Shown here: in pieces, positions 1 through 8,902 of the stretch | Layout: each line of letters begins with the position of its first letter | How positions within the stretch are numbered: the stretch's first letter is position 1 | DNA from: Bacillota bacterium | Lineage (GTDB): Bacteria > Bacillota > DTU025 > MWDF01 | Length of the DNA: 60,567 nucleotides | Direction: 5' to 3' | Assembly (NCBI GenBank): GCA_029565935.1 | Contig: JAKQNF010000020.1 | Coordinates: 1-60,567, forward strand | Program-made: the position numbers and the translations under genes | The notes under the pieces: model-generated | The model's input: only the letters and a program-made list of their open reading frames with translations | What the model was told of the DNA's origin: nothing | The model's database searches: none

Positions 1-44
1 CCCAAACCATGGCCGGCCTTAAGGTCGCCTGGCATAATCAGTAC

Positions 45-1178
45 CTAATCCACTGGTATGGTCGAACCGATCACCATGACAATGTATGCTATAGTCACCG
101 CCAGGCTGAAGGCTACCGAGCCCAGCTTCCCCATGCTCCATCCCGCAGCCCGGTCTTGCCTTGAGTTCCTGAACGCGGGTATGAGCGTGAAGACCAGGAC
201 CAGCCCCGTAGCACCGCCTGCCAGCTTGAGCAGCTCGATGAACTCACTTCCGAAGAGGAGCATCACGACTGCCGGCAGCGTCGAGCACAGCCAGGCTAGG
301 ATGTCGCTCCTTATGCCCAGCTGTTCCTTGGTGATGTCCTTCATGGCATATGACACCGACCAGAAGCTTGTGGCCATCGCAAGCCATATGAACGCCGAGC
401 CGATGAAACCTGACACTCCTCCTATGGCCTTCGACCAGCCCACAATGGCAACCTGTGTCGCCTGTTCGTTGACGTGCATAACCGAGACGGCGATGATGGC
501 CGTAATGGCCAGGTTTATCAGCAGCCCAAAGAAGACCGCCCTGCTGGCTCTCTTCCCGTCCCCAGCCAGGCCCGAAACTACCTGGGGCACCGCAAGGTAC
601 GAGCCCAGGCAGAACATGAGCATCCCGTAAAGCGCCAGCCAGGCGTCCGCGTCTCCTCTTATGGTAACCATCTGTACGGCGCCTTTTGAGGAAACGATGG
701 CCATGTAGACGGTAATCCCTGCCATGCCCAGAAGGGCCGCCTTCTCCCCGAAGCCCATCGATTTCATCCCCAGCAGCACTACCAGGGCGCAGATCGCATA
801 AAAAACGGCCGCGCCCGCCCAGACGGGAAGTCCCCATCCTGCACTCACGGAGGCGCCGCCGATGATGTATGCCGCCAGGTTGGACAGCGTGCCGATGAAG
901 ATGAGCCCGTAGAAAAGGTAGATGAGCCATTTCCTGCCCCGGAAGAGGTACTTGTCCAGGATCGACAGCACCTGTCGCCCTGGTGTCTTCAAGGATGCCT
1001 CTAGAACCATGAGGTGCATCATGAGCGCGGCGGCGAATGCCGCGACCGACATCAAAAGGAGAGGTTGCAGGCCTGCTTTCGAAGCCAAGTAAGGTACTGC
1101 CATCACACCGCCACCGATTCCGTTGCCCGCGATGATGGCGACGGCCTCCATGTCCGTTATCTTCTTGCCTCCTGCCAT
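45..1178 (-). CDS. Aromatic/hydroxy amino acid permease (HAAAP family)
   Basis: Predicted inner-membrane permease of the hydroxy and aromatic amino acid permease family, which brings amino acids such as tryptophan or tyrosine into the cell by ion symport. The 377-residue product is almost entirely hydrophobic, with about 10-11 membrane segments, and carries the glycine-rich break in its first helix (GNGIGGG, residues 18-24, then PYLASKAG) typical of the family. The ATG is preceded by GGAGGG about seven bases upstream. It lies 32 bases downstream of the Fe-S aldo/keto reductase in the same direction, so the two could share a transcript. The substrate cannot be told from the sequence. Confidence 0.85.
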   Translation of the reverse strand: MAGGKKITDMEAVAIIAGNGIGGGVMAVPYLASKAGLQPLLLMSVAAFAAALMMHLMVLEASLKTPGRQVLSILDKYLFRGRKWLIYLFYGLIFIGTLSNLAAYIIGGASVSAGWGLPVWAGAAVFYAICALVVLLGMKSMGFGEKAALLGMAGITVYMAIVSSKGAVQMVTIRGDADAWLALYGMLMFCLGSYLAVPQVVSGLAGDGKRASRAVFFGLLINLAITAIIAVSVMHVNEQATQVAIVGWSKAIGGVSGFIGSAFIWLAMATSFWSVSYAMKDITKEQLGIRSDILAWLCSTLPAVVMLLFGSEFIELLKLAGGATGLVLVFTLIPAFRNSRQDRAAGWSMGKLGSVAFSLAVTIAYIVMVIGSTIPVD

Positions 1179-1210
1179 GCTATCCCTCCACGGTTTACTT
1201 CAAGTGCAGG

Positions 1211-2149
1211 TTATACCAGCCTTATGCAGAACCTCTTGCACGCAAAGCCGCAGTATCCGCAAGCGACGCACAACTGAGGATCCGCCATGGCCCTGCCGTC
1301 CACTATCGCCATCGCGCCAGAGGGGCAGGCCTTCACGCAGTCTCCGCATCCTGCGCACGCCTTGAGCACGAAAACCCTGAGGCCTTCGGGCTTGAGCTTG
1401 AGGGCCTTATTGTCTTCCCTCCGCCCTTGAAAGAGCGCCGTGTTGTACTTGACCTCGTCCACGGTCGTCATGCCGACCGCTATAGAAGCAAGGTACGGCC
1501 TCGAGAGCGCATATGCGAACGCTTCGTCGCTCTTGGGTATGAGCAGCCCGCCTGCGAGGCTCTTCATGCCGAACAACCCCTTGCCTGCTTCGTAAGCGAG
1601 CCTGCACGCATCGTCCATGTCTTCTGCGGTACCGTCGGGAAGCCCCTTGCCGAGCATGTTCACAAGCGGATGGCATATGTCTATGTCCGGGCATTCGCCC
1701 GCCTGCCTTGCACCGGCGACGAAGTGGCTCGATATGCCAACGGCCCTTACCTTGCCTTCGGATTTGGCCTCGAGCAGGCAGTCCAAAGCCCCCCTGCGGT
1801 CTTCTATGCCGTCCTTCGGGCCGCCGCAGCCGTGCATCAGGAAGCTGTCGATGGTATCCATGTCAAGCTCCCGCCTTGCCTTCTCGATGGACTTCTCCAT
1901 GTCCGCATAGGTCTTCGCGGGCGATTTCGTGTTCACGACGAACCCGGGCCTCATCTTCGCCGCGAGACGGACGTGCTCGTAAGTGGCATAGCCCTCGGCG
2001 GTGTCCACGAAGTCCACGCCCATGTCCAGGGCGCAAGCTATCACGTCCGCGCCCTCCTTGGGCCCGATATTCAACTGCCTTAAAGTGAGTGTGCCGAAAC
2101 AGAGCCTAGAGACTTCGATGCCGGTCCTGCCAAGCTTCCTTCTCTCCAT
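1211..2149 (-). CDS. Aldo/keto reductase with C-terminal ferredoxin domain
   Basis: Oxidoreductase with an N-terminal aldo/keto reductase barrel (about residues 1-245; GRTGIEVSRLCFGTLTL at the start and DFVDTAEGY with the usual Asp and Tyr) fused to a C-terminal bacterial ferredoxin domain. The last 50 residues hold two cysteine clusters, CAGCGDCVKACP and CVACGYCGFACKRFC, so two [4Fe-4S] clusters are expected. Such fusions are common in anaerobes and presumably pass electrons between ferredoxin and a carbonyl or unsaturated substrate; the substrate is unknown. The ATG has the site TCGGAGGATAC just upstream. It is the first gene of a leftward unit with the permease. Confidence 0.88.
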   Translation of the reverse strand: MERRKLGRTGIEVSRLCFGTLTLRQLNIGPKEGADVIACALDMGVDFVDTAEGYATYEHVRLAAKMRPGFVVNTKSPAKTYADMEKSIEKARRELDMDTIDSFLMHGCGGPKDGIEDRRGALDCLLEAKSEGKVRAVGISSHFVAGARQAGECPDIDICHPLVNMLGKGLPDGTAEDMDDACRLAYEAGKGLFGMKSLAGGLLIPKSDEAFAYALSRPYLASIAVGMTTVDEVKYNTALFQGRREDNKALKLKPEGLRVFVLKACAGCGDCVKACPSGAMAIVDGRAMADPQLCVACGYCGFACKRFCIRLV

Positions 2150-2178
2150 GTATCCTCCGAAGTAGATGGATTTAAGTT

Positions 2179-2187
2179 ATTATATCA
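2179..2187 (-). promoter_or_regulatory. Extended -10 promoter element for the reductase/permease unit
   Basis: On the minus strand the sequence reads TGATATAAT, an extended -10 element (TG, one base, TATAAT), 30 bases before the reductase ATG. A weak CTGACA lies 19 bases upstream. The same nine bases recur before mmdA and before ftsH. Confidence 0.45.
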
Positions 2188-2398
2188 TCATGCGAATCCG
2201 ACTTGTCAGCTAAAGCGCAGATATGTGTGCCGTATGCATCCTGGTTTACGGCCCGAGGCGATTATCTGAATCCTGTATTGTATATAGAATCGTGCATACA
2301 GATTGTGACTTTCATCTCAAATGCGAGCTATAATACCCGATAGGGCCCTTCTTCGCCCTTTCCATGCAGGCATAGAATATACCTTCCGTATACTACTG

Positions 2399-2419
2399 TT
2401 GACATCCGTCTGATATAAT
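2399..2419 (+). promoter_or_regulatory. Promoter-like elements upstream of mmdA
   Basis: TTGACA (2399-2404) and an extended -10 TGATATAAT (2411-2419) lie about 70-90 bases before the mmdA start. They are only 9 bases apart, so they cannot form one standard promoter. The extended -10 alone is the better candidate, as it can work without a good -35. Confidence 0.4.
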
Positions 2420-2489
2420 AGGTAATTGTGAGAATAGTTGCCCAAAAACTAATTATACCAGGACTTATATGATACAGGGGTGATTTCGC

Positions 2490-4031
2490 GTGTCGGAAAA
2501 CAAGCTCATCAAGGACCTTTCCGCCAGGCGTGACAAGGTCAGGCTAGGCGGCGGGCCCGAAAGGATCGCCAAACAGCATGAGAACGGCAAGCTTACCGCA
2601 AGGGAGAGGCTGGAGAGGTTTCTTGACCCCGGCAGCTTCGAAGAGCTTGACATGTTCGTAATGCACCGTTGCTCCGACCTGGGCATGGACAAGCAGGACC
2701 TGCCCGGAGAAGGGGTAGTGACCGGGCACGGCACGGTCGAAGGCAGGCAGGTGTTCGTCTACGCGCAGGACTTCACGACCATGGGAGGCTCCCTGGGCGA
2801 GATGCATGCGAAGAAGATCTGCAAGGTCATGGACCTGGCGCTTAAGACCGGAGCTCCTTGCATAGGCATCAATGATTCCGGCGGCGCGAGGATCCAGGAA
2901 GGCGTCGATGCGCTCTCGGGCTACGGCCAGATCTTCTACAGGAATGTTGTTTCTTCGGGCGTCATACCACAGATCTCGGTCATCATGGGACCGTGCGCCG
3001 GAGGCGCGGTGTACTCCCCCGCCCTCACCGACTTCGTGTTCATGGTCAAGGGCGCGAACATGTTCATAACCGGCCCTCAGGTGATCAAATCCGTAACGGG
3101 AGAGGATGTCAGCGCCGAACAGCTCGGCGGGGCCCTCACCCATAACCAGACCAGCGGCGTCGCGCATTTCATGTGCGAGAACGAGGACGAGACCTTCCTT
3201 ATGATAAGGAAGCTTCTGTCCTTCCTTCCCTCCAACAACCTCGAGGAGCCCCCACTAGGGGACATGAGGCCGGTCGGGCCGGTCGAGCAGCTCAAGTCCA
3301 TAGTCCCGCCGGAGCCGAACAAGGCCTACGACATCCGGGACATCATAAACGGCTTCGTCGACGACGCCGATTTCCTCGAAGTGCAGCCCCTATACGCGAT
3401 GAACATAGTGGTCGGCTTCGCCAAGGTCGCGGGCCAGAGCATAGGCATAATCGCCAACCAGCCCAAGGTTCTGGCAGGATGTCTGGACATCAACGCCTCC
3501 GACAAGGCGGCGCGCTTCATACGCTTCTGTGACGCATTCAACCTCCCCATAGTGAACCTGGTCGACGTACCGGGTTTCCTGCCCGGCACCAACCAGGAAT
3601 ACGGCGGCATCATAAGGCACGGCGCCAAGATGCTCTACGCCTATTCCGAGGCTACCGTGCCGAAGGTAACGATAATAGTCAGGAAGAGCTACGGCGGGGC
3701 CTACCTTGCGATGTGCAGCCGCGATTTGGGCGCCGACTACGTGGCGGCATGGCCAAACGCCGAGATCGCGGTGATGGGGCCGGACGGCGCTGCCAACATC
3801 ATCTTCCGCAGGGAGATCGAAGCGGCGGATGACAAGAACGCCAAGCGCAAGGAGAAGATCGAAGAGTACCGCGACACCTTCGCCAACCCGTACGTCGCCG
3901 CATCCAGGGGCTACATCGATGATGTCATCGACCCTGCCGAGACGCGCGTGAAGATAGCCAAGGTGCTCGACATGCTCTCCTCCAAGCGCGAGAGCCGCCC
4001 TGCCAAGAAACACGGCAACCTGCCCGTATGA
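2490..4031 (+). CDS. mmdA: Methylmalonyl-CoA decarboxylase alpha subunit (carboxyltransferase)
   Basis: Carboxyltransferase subunit of the biotin-dependent, Na+-translocating methylmalonyl-CoA decarboxylase. It moves the carboxyl group from methylmalonyl-CoA to biotin on MmdC, releasing propionyl-CoA. The 513 residues match the usual length of MmdA/PccB-type subunits. Visible family landmarks are the opening [19 protein letters not shown], the oxyanion-hole glycines [14 protein letters not shown] and [16 protein letters not shown] in the first half, and [22 protein letters not shown] with [10 protein letters not shown] in the second. Translation starts at GTG behind AGGGGTGA. It is the first gene of the run mmdA-mmdD-mmdC-mmdB with gaps of 21-37 bases, which separates it from a soluble propionyl-CoA carboxylase. 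Recognition of methylmalonyl-CoA rather than another acyl-CoA is inferred from similarity and the nearby mutase genes. Confidence 0.92.
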   Translation: MSENKLIKDLSARRDKVRLGGGPERIAKQHENGKLTARERLERFLDPGSFEELDMFVMHRCSDLGMDKQDLPGEGVVTGHGTVEGRQVFVYAQDFTTMGGSLGEMHAKKICKVMDLALKTGAPCIGINDSGGARIQEGVDALSGYGQIFYRNVVSSGVIPQISVIMGPCAGGAVYSPALTDFVFMVKGANMFITGPQVIKSVTGEDVSAEQLGGALTHNQTSGVAHFMCENEDETFLMIRKLLSFLPSNNLEEPPLGDMRPVGPVEQLKSIVPPEPNKAYDIRDIINGFVDDADFLEVQPLYAMNIVVGFAKVAGQSIGIIANQPKVLAGCLDINASDKAARFIRFCDAFNLPIVNLVDVPGFLPGTNQEYGGIIRHGAKMLYAYSEATVPKVTIIVRKSYGGAYLAMCSRDLGADYVAAWPNAEIAVMGPDGAANIIFRREIEAADDKNAKRKEKIEEYRDTFANPYVAASRGYIDDVIDPAETRVKIAKVLDMLSSKRESRPAKKHGNLPV

Positions 4032-4054
4032 CGCGGCGGACGGAGGTATAGAAT

Positions 4055-4456
4055 ATGGAAAATATTGGATTGGGATTAAGTACGACGGGTTTGGGGATGC
4101 TCATAGTTTTCCTGGGCCTCGTATTCCTCATGTTCATAATGCTGGGCCTCGCCGGCTTCAGCAAGGCCGGCGGCAGGAAGCCGTCAGCCCCTGCAGAGAT
4201 CGTGCAGGACACGGCGCCCTCAATGGTCGAAAGCGCAACGGCGACCGTCCTGGAGCCCGTCCTTCCCGTCATGCAGACCGCAAGGCAGCAGGCTTTAGGA
4301 ACCAGCGTTGAAGAGATAGCGGCCATATCGGCCGTCATGGCGATACTCATGTCCGAGGGTATAAGCGGCCAAGTAACGGCCGTACGGCCCTTAGGCGCGA
4401 AGATAAACACTTGGGCCCTCGCAGGCCGTAGGGACCTTATGGCCAGCAGGCTGTAG
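4055..4456 (+). CDS. mmdD: Decarboxylase delta subunit (OadG family)
   Basis: Small membrane-anchored subunit that holds the carboxyltransferase and biotin carrier to the beta subunit in Na+-pumping decarboxylases. The 133 residues have one N-terminal membrane helix (about 10-35, GLGMLIVFLGLVFLMFIMLG), a Pro/Ala linker, and the conserved OadG tail around IAAISAVMAILM followed by WALAGRRDLMASRL. The ATG follows GGAGG. Position between mmdA and the biotin carrier is the usual one. Assignment as delta (gamma in oxaloacetate decarboxylases) follows from the operon. Confidence 0.88.
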   Translation: MENIGLGLSTTGLGMLIVFLGLVFLMFIMLGLAGFSKAGGRKPSAPAEIVQDTAPSMVESATATVLEPVLPVMQTARQQALGTSVEEIAAISAVMAILMSEGISGQVTAVRPLGAKINTWALAGRRDLMASRL

Positions 4457-4493
4457 ATCCGCCCGATCAATTATGCTTTAGGAGGTCGTACCC

Positions 4494-4877
4494 TTGAGAA
4501 AGTTCAAAGTCAACGTCAATGGCAGTCTTTATGAAGTAGAAGTAGAGGAACTGGGCGGAACCGCAACCTATCCGACGGCTCCTGCTCCCCAGCCCAAAGC
4601 GGCACCCGTGCCCGCGCCGGCACCCGTGGCAGCTCCTGCGGCCAAGGCTCCCGTAGCCGGCGGGGCAGGCCTGATAACCTCCCCCATGCCCGGGGTCATA
4701 AAGGACGTGAGGGTCAATGTCGGCGACGTGGTAGGGCCCGATACGATAGTCGTAATACTCGAGGCGATGAAGATGGAGAACGAGATCTTCGCCGGGATGA
4801 GCGGAAAAGTGACCGCGGTGCACACTTCGAGGGATACCTCGGTGAACACGGACGATCCGCTCGTGACTATCGGATAA
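4494..4877 (+). CDS. mmdC: Biotin carboxyl carrier subunit of the decarboxylase
   Basis: Biotin carrier that shuttles carboxyl-biotin from MmdA to the membrane subunit. The 127 residues comprise a short N-terminal segment, a flexible Pro/Ala-rich linker (about 25-57) and a biotinyl domain ending at the C terminus; EAMKMENE places the biotinylated lysine at residue 93. Translation starts at a TTG eight bases after AGGAGG (4480-4485); no ATG fits the N terminus. The modifying enzyme is probably the BirA encoded at 14569. A plain acetyl-CoA carboxylase AccB role is unlikely because no biotin carboxylase gene is adjacent. Confidence 0.93.
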   Translation: MRKFKVNVNGSLYEVEVEELGGTATYPTAPAPQPKAAPVPAPAPVAAPAAKAPVAGGAGLITSPMPGVIKDVRVNVGDVVGPDTIVVILEAMKMENEIFAGMSGKVTAVHTSRDTSVNTDDPLVTIG

Positions 4878-4898
4878 ACACCTGAAAGGGGCGATTCC

Positions 4899-6044
4899 AT
4901 GCAGGCCTTCATAGACTTTGTGAAGACCACAGGATATTACGCGATAACATGGCAGCAGGCCTTGATGCTTTTCATCGCCTGCGTGCTTCTTTATCTTGCG
5001 ATCGTAAAGAAGTTCGAGCCGCTGCTTCTGCTGCCGATAGCTTTCGGCATGCTACTGGCCAACCTGCCACTGGCGGGGCTGATGGACGGTCCGACCGAGA
5101 TTAACGGCCAGTTCCAGCCGGGCGGACTTCTCTATTACCTCTATCAGGGCGTCAAGCTCGGTGTCTATCCGCCGCTCGTATTCATGGGCGTGGGCGCCAT
5201 GACTGACTTCGGCCCGCTGATCGCCAACCCCAAGACGATACTGCTCGGAGGAGCCGCCCAGCTCGGGATATTCCTTACCTTCATAGGAGCGATACTCCTC
5301 GGCTTCAACCCCCAGGAAGCGTCGTCCATAGGCATCATCGGAGGGGCCGACGGGCCCACGGCGATATACCTGACAACGAAGCTTGCGCCCCACCTTCTGG
5401 GACCGATAGCGATAGCCGCCTACTCATACATGGCCCTCGTCCCGATCATCCAACCTCCGATCATGAGGGCCCTTACGACGAAAAAAGAGCGCATGGTAGT
5501 GATGGAGCAGCTACGGCCCGTCTCCAAGTTCGAGAGGATAATCTTCCCCATCATCACCACGATAACTGTCGGCATGCTGGTCCCCTCCGCTGCGGCCCTT
5601 GTCGGGGCGCTTATGATGGGCAACCTGTTCCGTGAGGCTGGAGTCGTCGAGAGGCTTTCCAAGACATCGCAGAACGACCTCAACAACATCATAGTCATCT
5701 TCCTGGGTACTACTGTCGGCGCGACGGCATCGGCCGAAAGGTTCCTGACCGCACAGACCCTGAAGATCATCTTGATGGGCCTGTTCGCTTTCGCCGGCGG
5801 CACGGCGGGAGGGGTCCTTCTGGGGAAGCTCATGTACTGGATAACCGGCGGCAAGGTCAACCCACTGATCGGTTCCGCCGGAGTTTCAGCTGTCCCGATG
5901 GCCGCCAGGGTGTCACAGGTCGTAGGTCAGAAGGACAATCCCAGGAACTTCCTGCTCATGCACGCCATGGGGCCAAACGTGGCCGGCGTCATCGGTTCGG
6001 CGATAGCGGCAGGGATCCTGTTGTCACTGTTCGGCCCGAAGTAG
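4899..6044 (+). CDS. mmdB: Decarboxylase beta subunit, Na+ pump (OadB family)
   Basis: Integral membrane subunit that decarboxylates carboxyl-biotin and pumps Na+ out of the cell. The 381 residues contain about nine or more membrane segments and the strongly conserved family regions [16 protein letters not shown], including the aspartate implicated in Na+ binding in characterised OadB proteins, and [22 protein letters not shown]. It begins 21 bases after mmdC behind GAAAGGGGCG. A perfect 11-bp inverted repeat follows the stop codon, so the first transcriptional unit may end here. A second, diverged copy starts 380 bases downstream. Confidence 0.92.
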   Translation: MQAFIDFVKTTGYYAITWQQALMLFIACVLLYLAIVKKFEPLLLLPIAFGMLLANLPLAGLMDGPTEINGQFQPGGLLYYLYQGVKLGVYPPLVFMGVGAMTDFGPLIANPKTILLGGAAQLGIFLTFIGAILLGFNPQEASSIGIIGGADGPTAIYLTTKLAPHLLGPIAIAAYSYMALVPIIQPPIMRALTTKKERMVVMEQLRPVSKFERIIFPIITTITVGMLVPSAAALVGALMMGNLFREAGVVERLSKTSQNDLNNIIVIFLGTTVGATASAERFLTAQTLKIILMGLFAFAGGTAGGVLLGKLMYWITGGKVNPLIGSAGVSAVPMAARVSQVVGQKDNPRNFLLMHAMGPNVAGVIGSAIAAGILLSLFGPK

Positions 6045-6054
6045 GCCGATAGCG

Positions 6055-6085
6055 AAAGGTCCGGGCGGATGACTCCCGGACCTTT
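6055..6085 (+). terminator. Hairpin after mmdB
   Basis: Perfect 11-bp stem AAAGGTCCGGG (6055-6065) with CCCGGACCTTT (6075-6085) and a 9-base loop. The T run after it is short (CCTTTCTGTA), so it may act as a partial terminator or an mRNA 3' stabiliser that lowers expression of the downstream pair. Confidence 0.6.
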
Positions 6086-6424
6086 CTGTATACTCTTGCA
6101 GGAAAAGGCCTTCGGTACGGTGGGCCGGAGCGGCTCGTGAGGTGGAATCGGCGTAAGTTCCATAACATGCGCCGGCGGCATATGCCCTTAGTTCTAATAA
6201 CATATCCGGCAGGTCGGCAAATTTCCGACAAATAACATGATACTACACAGGACACAAGCTTTGTAGAGGGATGATGATCCATCGGTAGCTGAACCGAAAC
6301 CACCCGCCTTGTCGGATTGTACTTTCTGACCTTGCACGACCCTTTTCTACATGTAGGCCGGCGCGAAGCCGGACGAAGGAGCGTATTTGCTAAGACAATA
6401 AGCCAGGCGAAAGGAATGAGAACA
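6086..6424 (+). other. Long leader before the second beta subunit
   Basis: About 340 bases without a credible gene. Several small hairpins are visible, for example GTCGG (6213-6217) with CCGAC (6225-6229) and CGGT/ACCG near 6282. No known riboswitch class is recognised and no clear promoter is seen. An upstream in-frame extension of the next gene exists here but lacks a ribosome binding site. Confidence 0.4.
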
Positions 6425-7546
6425 ATGAGTATCTTGGACAACTTCACGGCGATTAGCTGGCAGATGATCGTCATGTGGGCTATCGGGGCCATCTTGATCT
6501 ACCTTGCGATCGCAAAAGAAATGGAGCCGGCGCTTCTCCTTCCTATGGGCTTTGGCGCAATCCTGGTAAACCTTCCGTTCTCCGGGGCGCTAATGCAGAC
6601 ATACGCAGGGACGCTAGAGGAAGGCGTCATCGATCTGCTCTATAACGTGGGCATAGCGAACGAGCTGTTCCCGCTGCTCTTGTTCATCGGCATCGGGGCG
6701 ATGATAGACTTCGGCCCGCTGCTGTCCAACCCGAAGATGCTGCTCTTCGGAGCGGCAGCCCAGTTCGGTATATTCTTCACCCTCGGCATGGCAGTCCTGC
6801 TCGGCTTCGACATCAGGAACGCCGCCTCGATCGCCATAATAGGCGCCGCCGACGGCCCGACTTCTATCTTCGTCGCCAACTATTACATGAGTAAATACGT
6901 CGGGGCCATCATCGTCGCCGCTTACTCTTACATGGCCCTGGTCCCCATAGTCCAGCCCCCCGTCATCAAGATGATCACGACCAAGAAAGAGCGCCTTATC
7001 CGCATGCCATACAAGCCGGCGTCGGTGAGCAAGTCAGTCAGGATCCTGTTCCCGATAGTGGTCACGGTAATAGCCGGAATCGCAGCCCCGCGCTCAGTCG
7101 CTTTGGTCGGCTTCTTGATGTTCGGCAACCTGATACGCGAATGCGGCGTGCTCGCGGCGCTGTCGCAGACCGCACAGAACGCCCTCGCGAACCTTATCAC
7201 CCTGCTGCTGGGGCTGTCGGTCGCCGCCAAGATGCGCGCCGATCTGTTCGTGAACCGAGAGACCATAATGATCCTGGCCCTCGGGCTCGTCGCGTTCATA
7301 TTCGACACCGTGGGCGGAGTCATGTTCGCCAAGTTCCTCAATCTGTTCTCGAAGAATAAGATAAACCCCATGATAGGCGCGGCAGGGATAAGCGCGTTCC
7401 CGATGTCGGCCCGCGTCGTCCACAAGATGGGCCAGGACGAGGACAAGCAGAACTTCCTGCTCATGCACGCAGTGGGAGCAAACGTATCCGGCCAGATCGC
7501 GTCGGTCATAGCCGGCGGCATGATCCTGAGCCTGATAGCCCGTTAA
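6425..7546 (+). CDS. Second OadB-family Na+-pumping decarboxylase beta subunit
   Basis: Paralogue of mmdB (373 residues from the chosen start). It keeps the core motifs in altered form, GAADGPTSIFVANYYM and YMALVPIVQPPVIKMITTKKER, including the conserved Asp of the DGP motif. The ATG at 6425 follows AAGGA at a normal distance; the ATG at 6416 (three residues longer) is too close to it, and a 36-residue longer reading frame from 6317 has no binding site and an unlikely charged N terminus. No alpha, biotin carrier or full OadG gene follows. Instead a 40-residue single-pass protein is encoded 12 bases downstream. It may exchange with MmdB in the same complex or serve another decarboxylase encoded elsewhere. 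Confidence 0.87.
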   Translation: MSILDNFTAISWQMIVMWAIGAILIYLAIAKEMEPALLLPMGFGAILVNLPFSGALMQTYAGTLEEGVIDLLYNVGIANELFPLLLFIGIGAMIDFGPLLSNPKMLLFGAAAQFGIFFTLGMAVLLGFDIRNAASIAIIGAADGPTSIFVANYYMSKYVGAIIVAAYSYMALVPIVQPPVIKMITTKKERLIRMPYKPASVSKSVRILFPIVVTVIAGIAAPRSVALVGFLMFGNLIRECGVLAALSQTAQNALANLITLLLGLSVAAKMRADLFVNRETIMILALGLVAFIFDTVGGVMFAKFLNLFSKNKINPMIGAAGISAFPMSARVVHKMGQDEDKQNFLLMHAVGANVSGQIASVIAGGMILSLIAR

Positions 7547-7558
7547 GGAGGGATTCGG

Positions 7559-7681
7559 ATGTTTGACGTACAAGGATTGGTATCGACCTTCCCGATCATG
7601 GTAAAGGGAATGGCTGGCGTTTTCAGCGTCATCATTGTGATATGGATATCGATCGTGCTCATGATAAAGATCTTCAAGTAG
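7559..7681 (+). CDS. OadG-related 40-residue membrane subunit
   Basis: Very small open reading frame with the excellent site AAGGAGGG (7545-7552), which overlaps the stop of the upstream beta subunit. The 40-residue product has a short polar N terminus and one membrane helix (about residues 18-37, VFSVIIVIWISIVLMIKIF). Its layout, VSTFPIMVKGMAGVF leading into the helix, resembles the N-terminal anchor of OadG/MmdD without the linker and C-terminal tail. Small OadG-related subunits of this kind are known beside orphan beta subunits. A terminator follows, so it closes the unit. Function as an assembly or anchoring subunit is inferred. Confidence 0.8.
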   Translation: MFDVQGLVSTFPIMVKGMAGVFSVIIVIWISIVLMIKIFK

Positions 7682-7717
7682 GACGAAAAGAAGACGATCG
7701 GTACAGTTAGCAGGTAT

Positions 7718-7762
7718 GCGAGGCACGGTCCGTCATCGCCGGGCGTGCCTCGCGGCTTTTTT
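7718..7762 (+). terminator. Rho-independent terminator
   Basis: Ten-bp stem GCGAGGCACG (7718-7727) with CGTGCCTCGC (7744-7753), then GGCTTTTTTAT. Ends the decarboxylase region. Confidence 0.9.
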
Positions 7763-7927
7763 ATCCGACCGGGAAGGCGCCAGCATGCGAGCGCAGACAA
7801 TCATATGGCCCCCTACCAGGCACATGATTCTGCCTTTTTCTTTCGATATTCAAATAATGCCTGTCCATCAGTGAAGGGATGTGCCCTAAGGCGTAGAAAT
7901 TGGTATCATATTTAGCGGAGGTGTACC

Positions 7928-8896
7928 ATGGAGGATATTTCCCGACGTCTGAAGGAGTTCGAAAAGGCGAACGGGCTGGAGGGCGCGATGGTCGAGTGCG
8001 TGCCCAATTTCAGCGAAGGGCGCCGTAAAGAAGTGATTGACGCGATAGCGTCTTCGATCGTGTCCGTGGAAGGCGCGAACCTGCTGCACGTGACGTCAGA
8101 CCATGACCACAACAGGACCGTCATGACCATCGCGGGCCCCCCCGCCGCGGTGGCGGAAGCAGCCCTTGCGGCGATGGCGAAGGCGAAGGAGCTGATCGAC
8201 CTCAGGGTGCACAAGGGCGAGCATCCTAGGATAGGCGCCACGGATGTGGTCCCGTTCGTCCCGGTCGGCAAGATTACGATAGATTATTGCGCAAGGCTCG
8301 CCTGGCTTGTGGGAGAGCTGGCCTGGGAGCGGTTTGGCATTCCAGTCTACTATTACGAGAGCGCGGCGAGAAGGCCCGAGAGGAAGAACCTGGCCGACAT
8401 AAGGAAGGGCGAATTCGAGGGGCTCTCATCCGAGGTGCTAACAAACCCGGACAGAAGGCCCGACGTGGGCGGACCGTCGTTGCATGAAAGCGCGGGCGCC
8501 ACCGTGGTCGGCGCCAGGAAGTTCCTGGTAGCCTACAACGTCAACCTCAAGACCGAGGACATCACTATAGCAAGGAGGATCGCGAAGGCGATCAGGGAGA
8601 GGGACGGCGGCCTGCCCGGCGTGAAGGCGCTGGGGTTCATGATAGAGGAGAAGAAGATGGCCCAGGTGTCCATGAACCTGGTGGACTGCGACGTGACCCC
8701 TCCTCTGAGGGCGATCGAGGCGATACGCGCGGAAGCTAAGAGATACGGCGTGGAGCTCGCCGAAGGTGAGCTGATAGGCATCATACCGCTCAAATACCTC
8801 ATGGCCACGGCAGCCGAATCGCTCATGCTGCCGTCTTTGGGAGAGGACCAGGTACTCGAGGCGTTGGTATGGAAGAAGGGCAAGGACGGGAGATGA
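7928..8896 (+). CDS. ftcD: Glutamate formimidoyltransferase
   Basis: Transfers the formimino group from formiminoglutamate (a product of histidine breakdown) to tetrahydrofolate. The 322 residues match the single-function bacterial enzyme; landmarks are VECVPNFSEGRR (residues 22-33), HNRTVMTIAG, LRVHKGEHPRIGATDVVPFVP and YYYESAA. It begins about 20 residues earlier than most homologues, but the site GCGGAGGTGTACC before ATG 7928 is strong. An internal ATG at 7988 also has GGAGG in front, so a shorter form is possible. The cyclodeaminase-like gene follows 6 bases later. No other histidine degradation gene is in the window. Confidence 0.93.
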   Translation: MEDISRRLKEFEKANGLEGAMVECVPNFSEGRRKEVIDAIASSIVSVEGANLLHVTSDHDHNRTVMTIAGPPAAVAEAALAAMAKAKELIDLRVHKGEHPRIGATDVVPFVPVGKITIDYCARLAWLVGELAWERFGIPVYYYESAARRPERKNLADIRKGEFEGLSSEVLTNPDRRPDVGGPSLHESAGATVVGARKFLVAYNVNLKTEDITIARRIAKAIRERDGGLPGVKALGFMIEEKKMAQVSMNLVDCDVTPPLRAIEAIRAEAKRYGVELAEGELIGIIPLKYLMATAAESLMLPSLGEDQVLEALVWKKGKDGR

Positions 8897-8902
8897 TCGG
8901 GC

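Larger units (their letters stand above)
2150..2489. other. Divergent intergenic region (340 bp)
   Basis: AT-richer gap between the leftward reductase gene and the rightward decarboxylase operon. It holds promoter-like elements for both directions, listed separately, and a few short hairpins such as GCCGT (2229-2233) with ACGGC (2248-2252). No open reading frame with a ribosome binding site and no recognisable riboswitch class is seen. Confidence 0.6.

Noticed and set aside
2399-2419. TTGACA plus TATAAT as one standard promoter for mmdA
   Set aside because: The spacer is only 9 bases, far from 16-18.
6317-6424. 36-residue N-terminal extension of the second beta subunit
   Set aside because: No ribosome site before 6317, charged sequence unlike OadB N termini, and AAGGA before ATG 6425.
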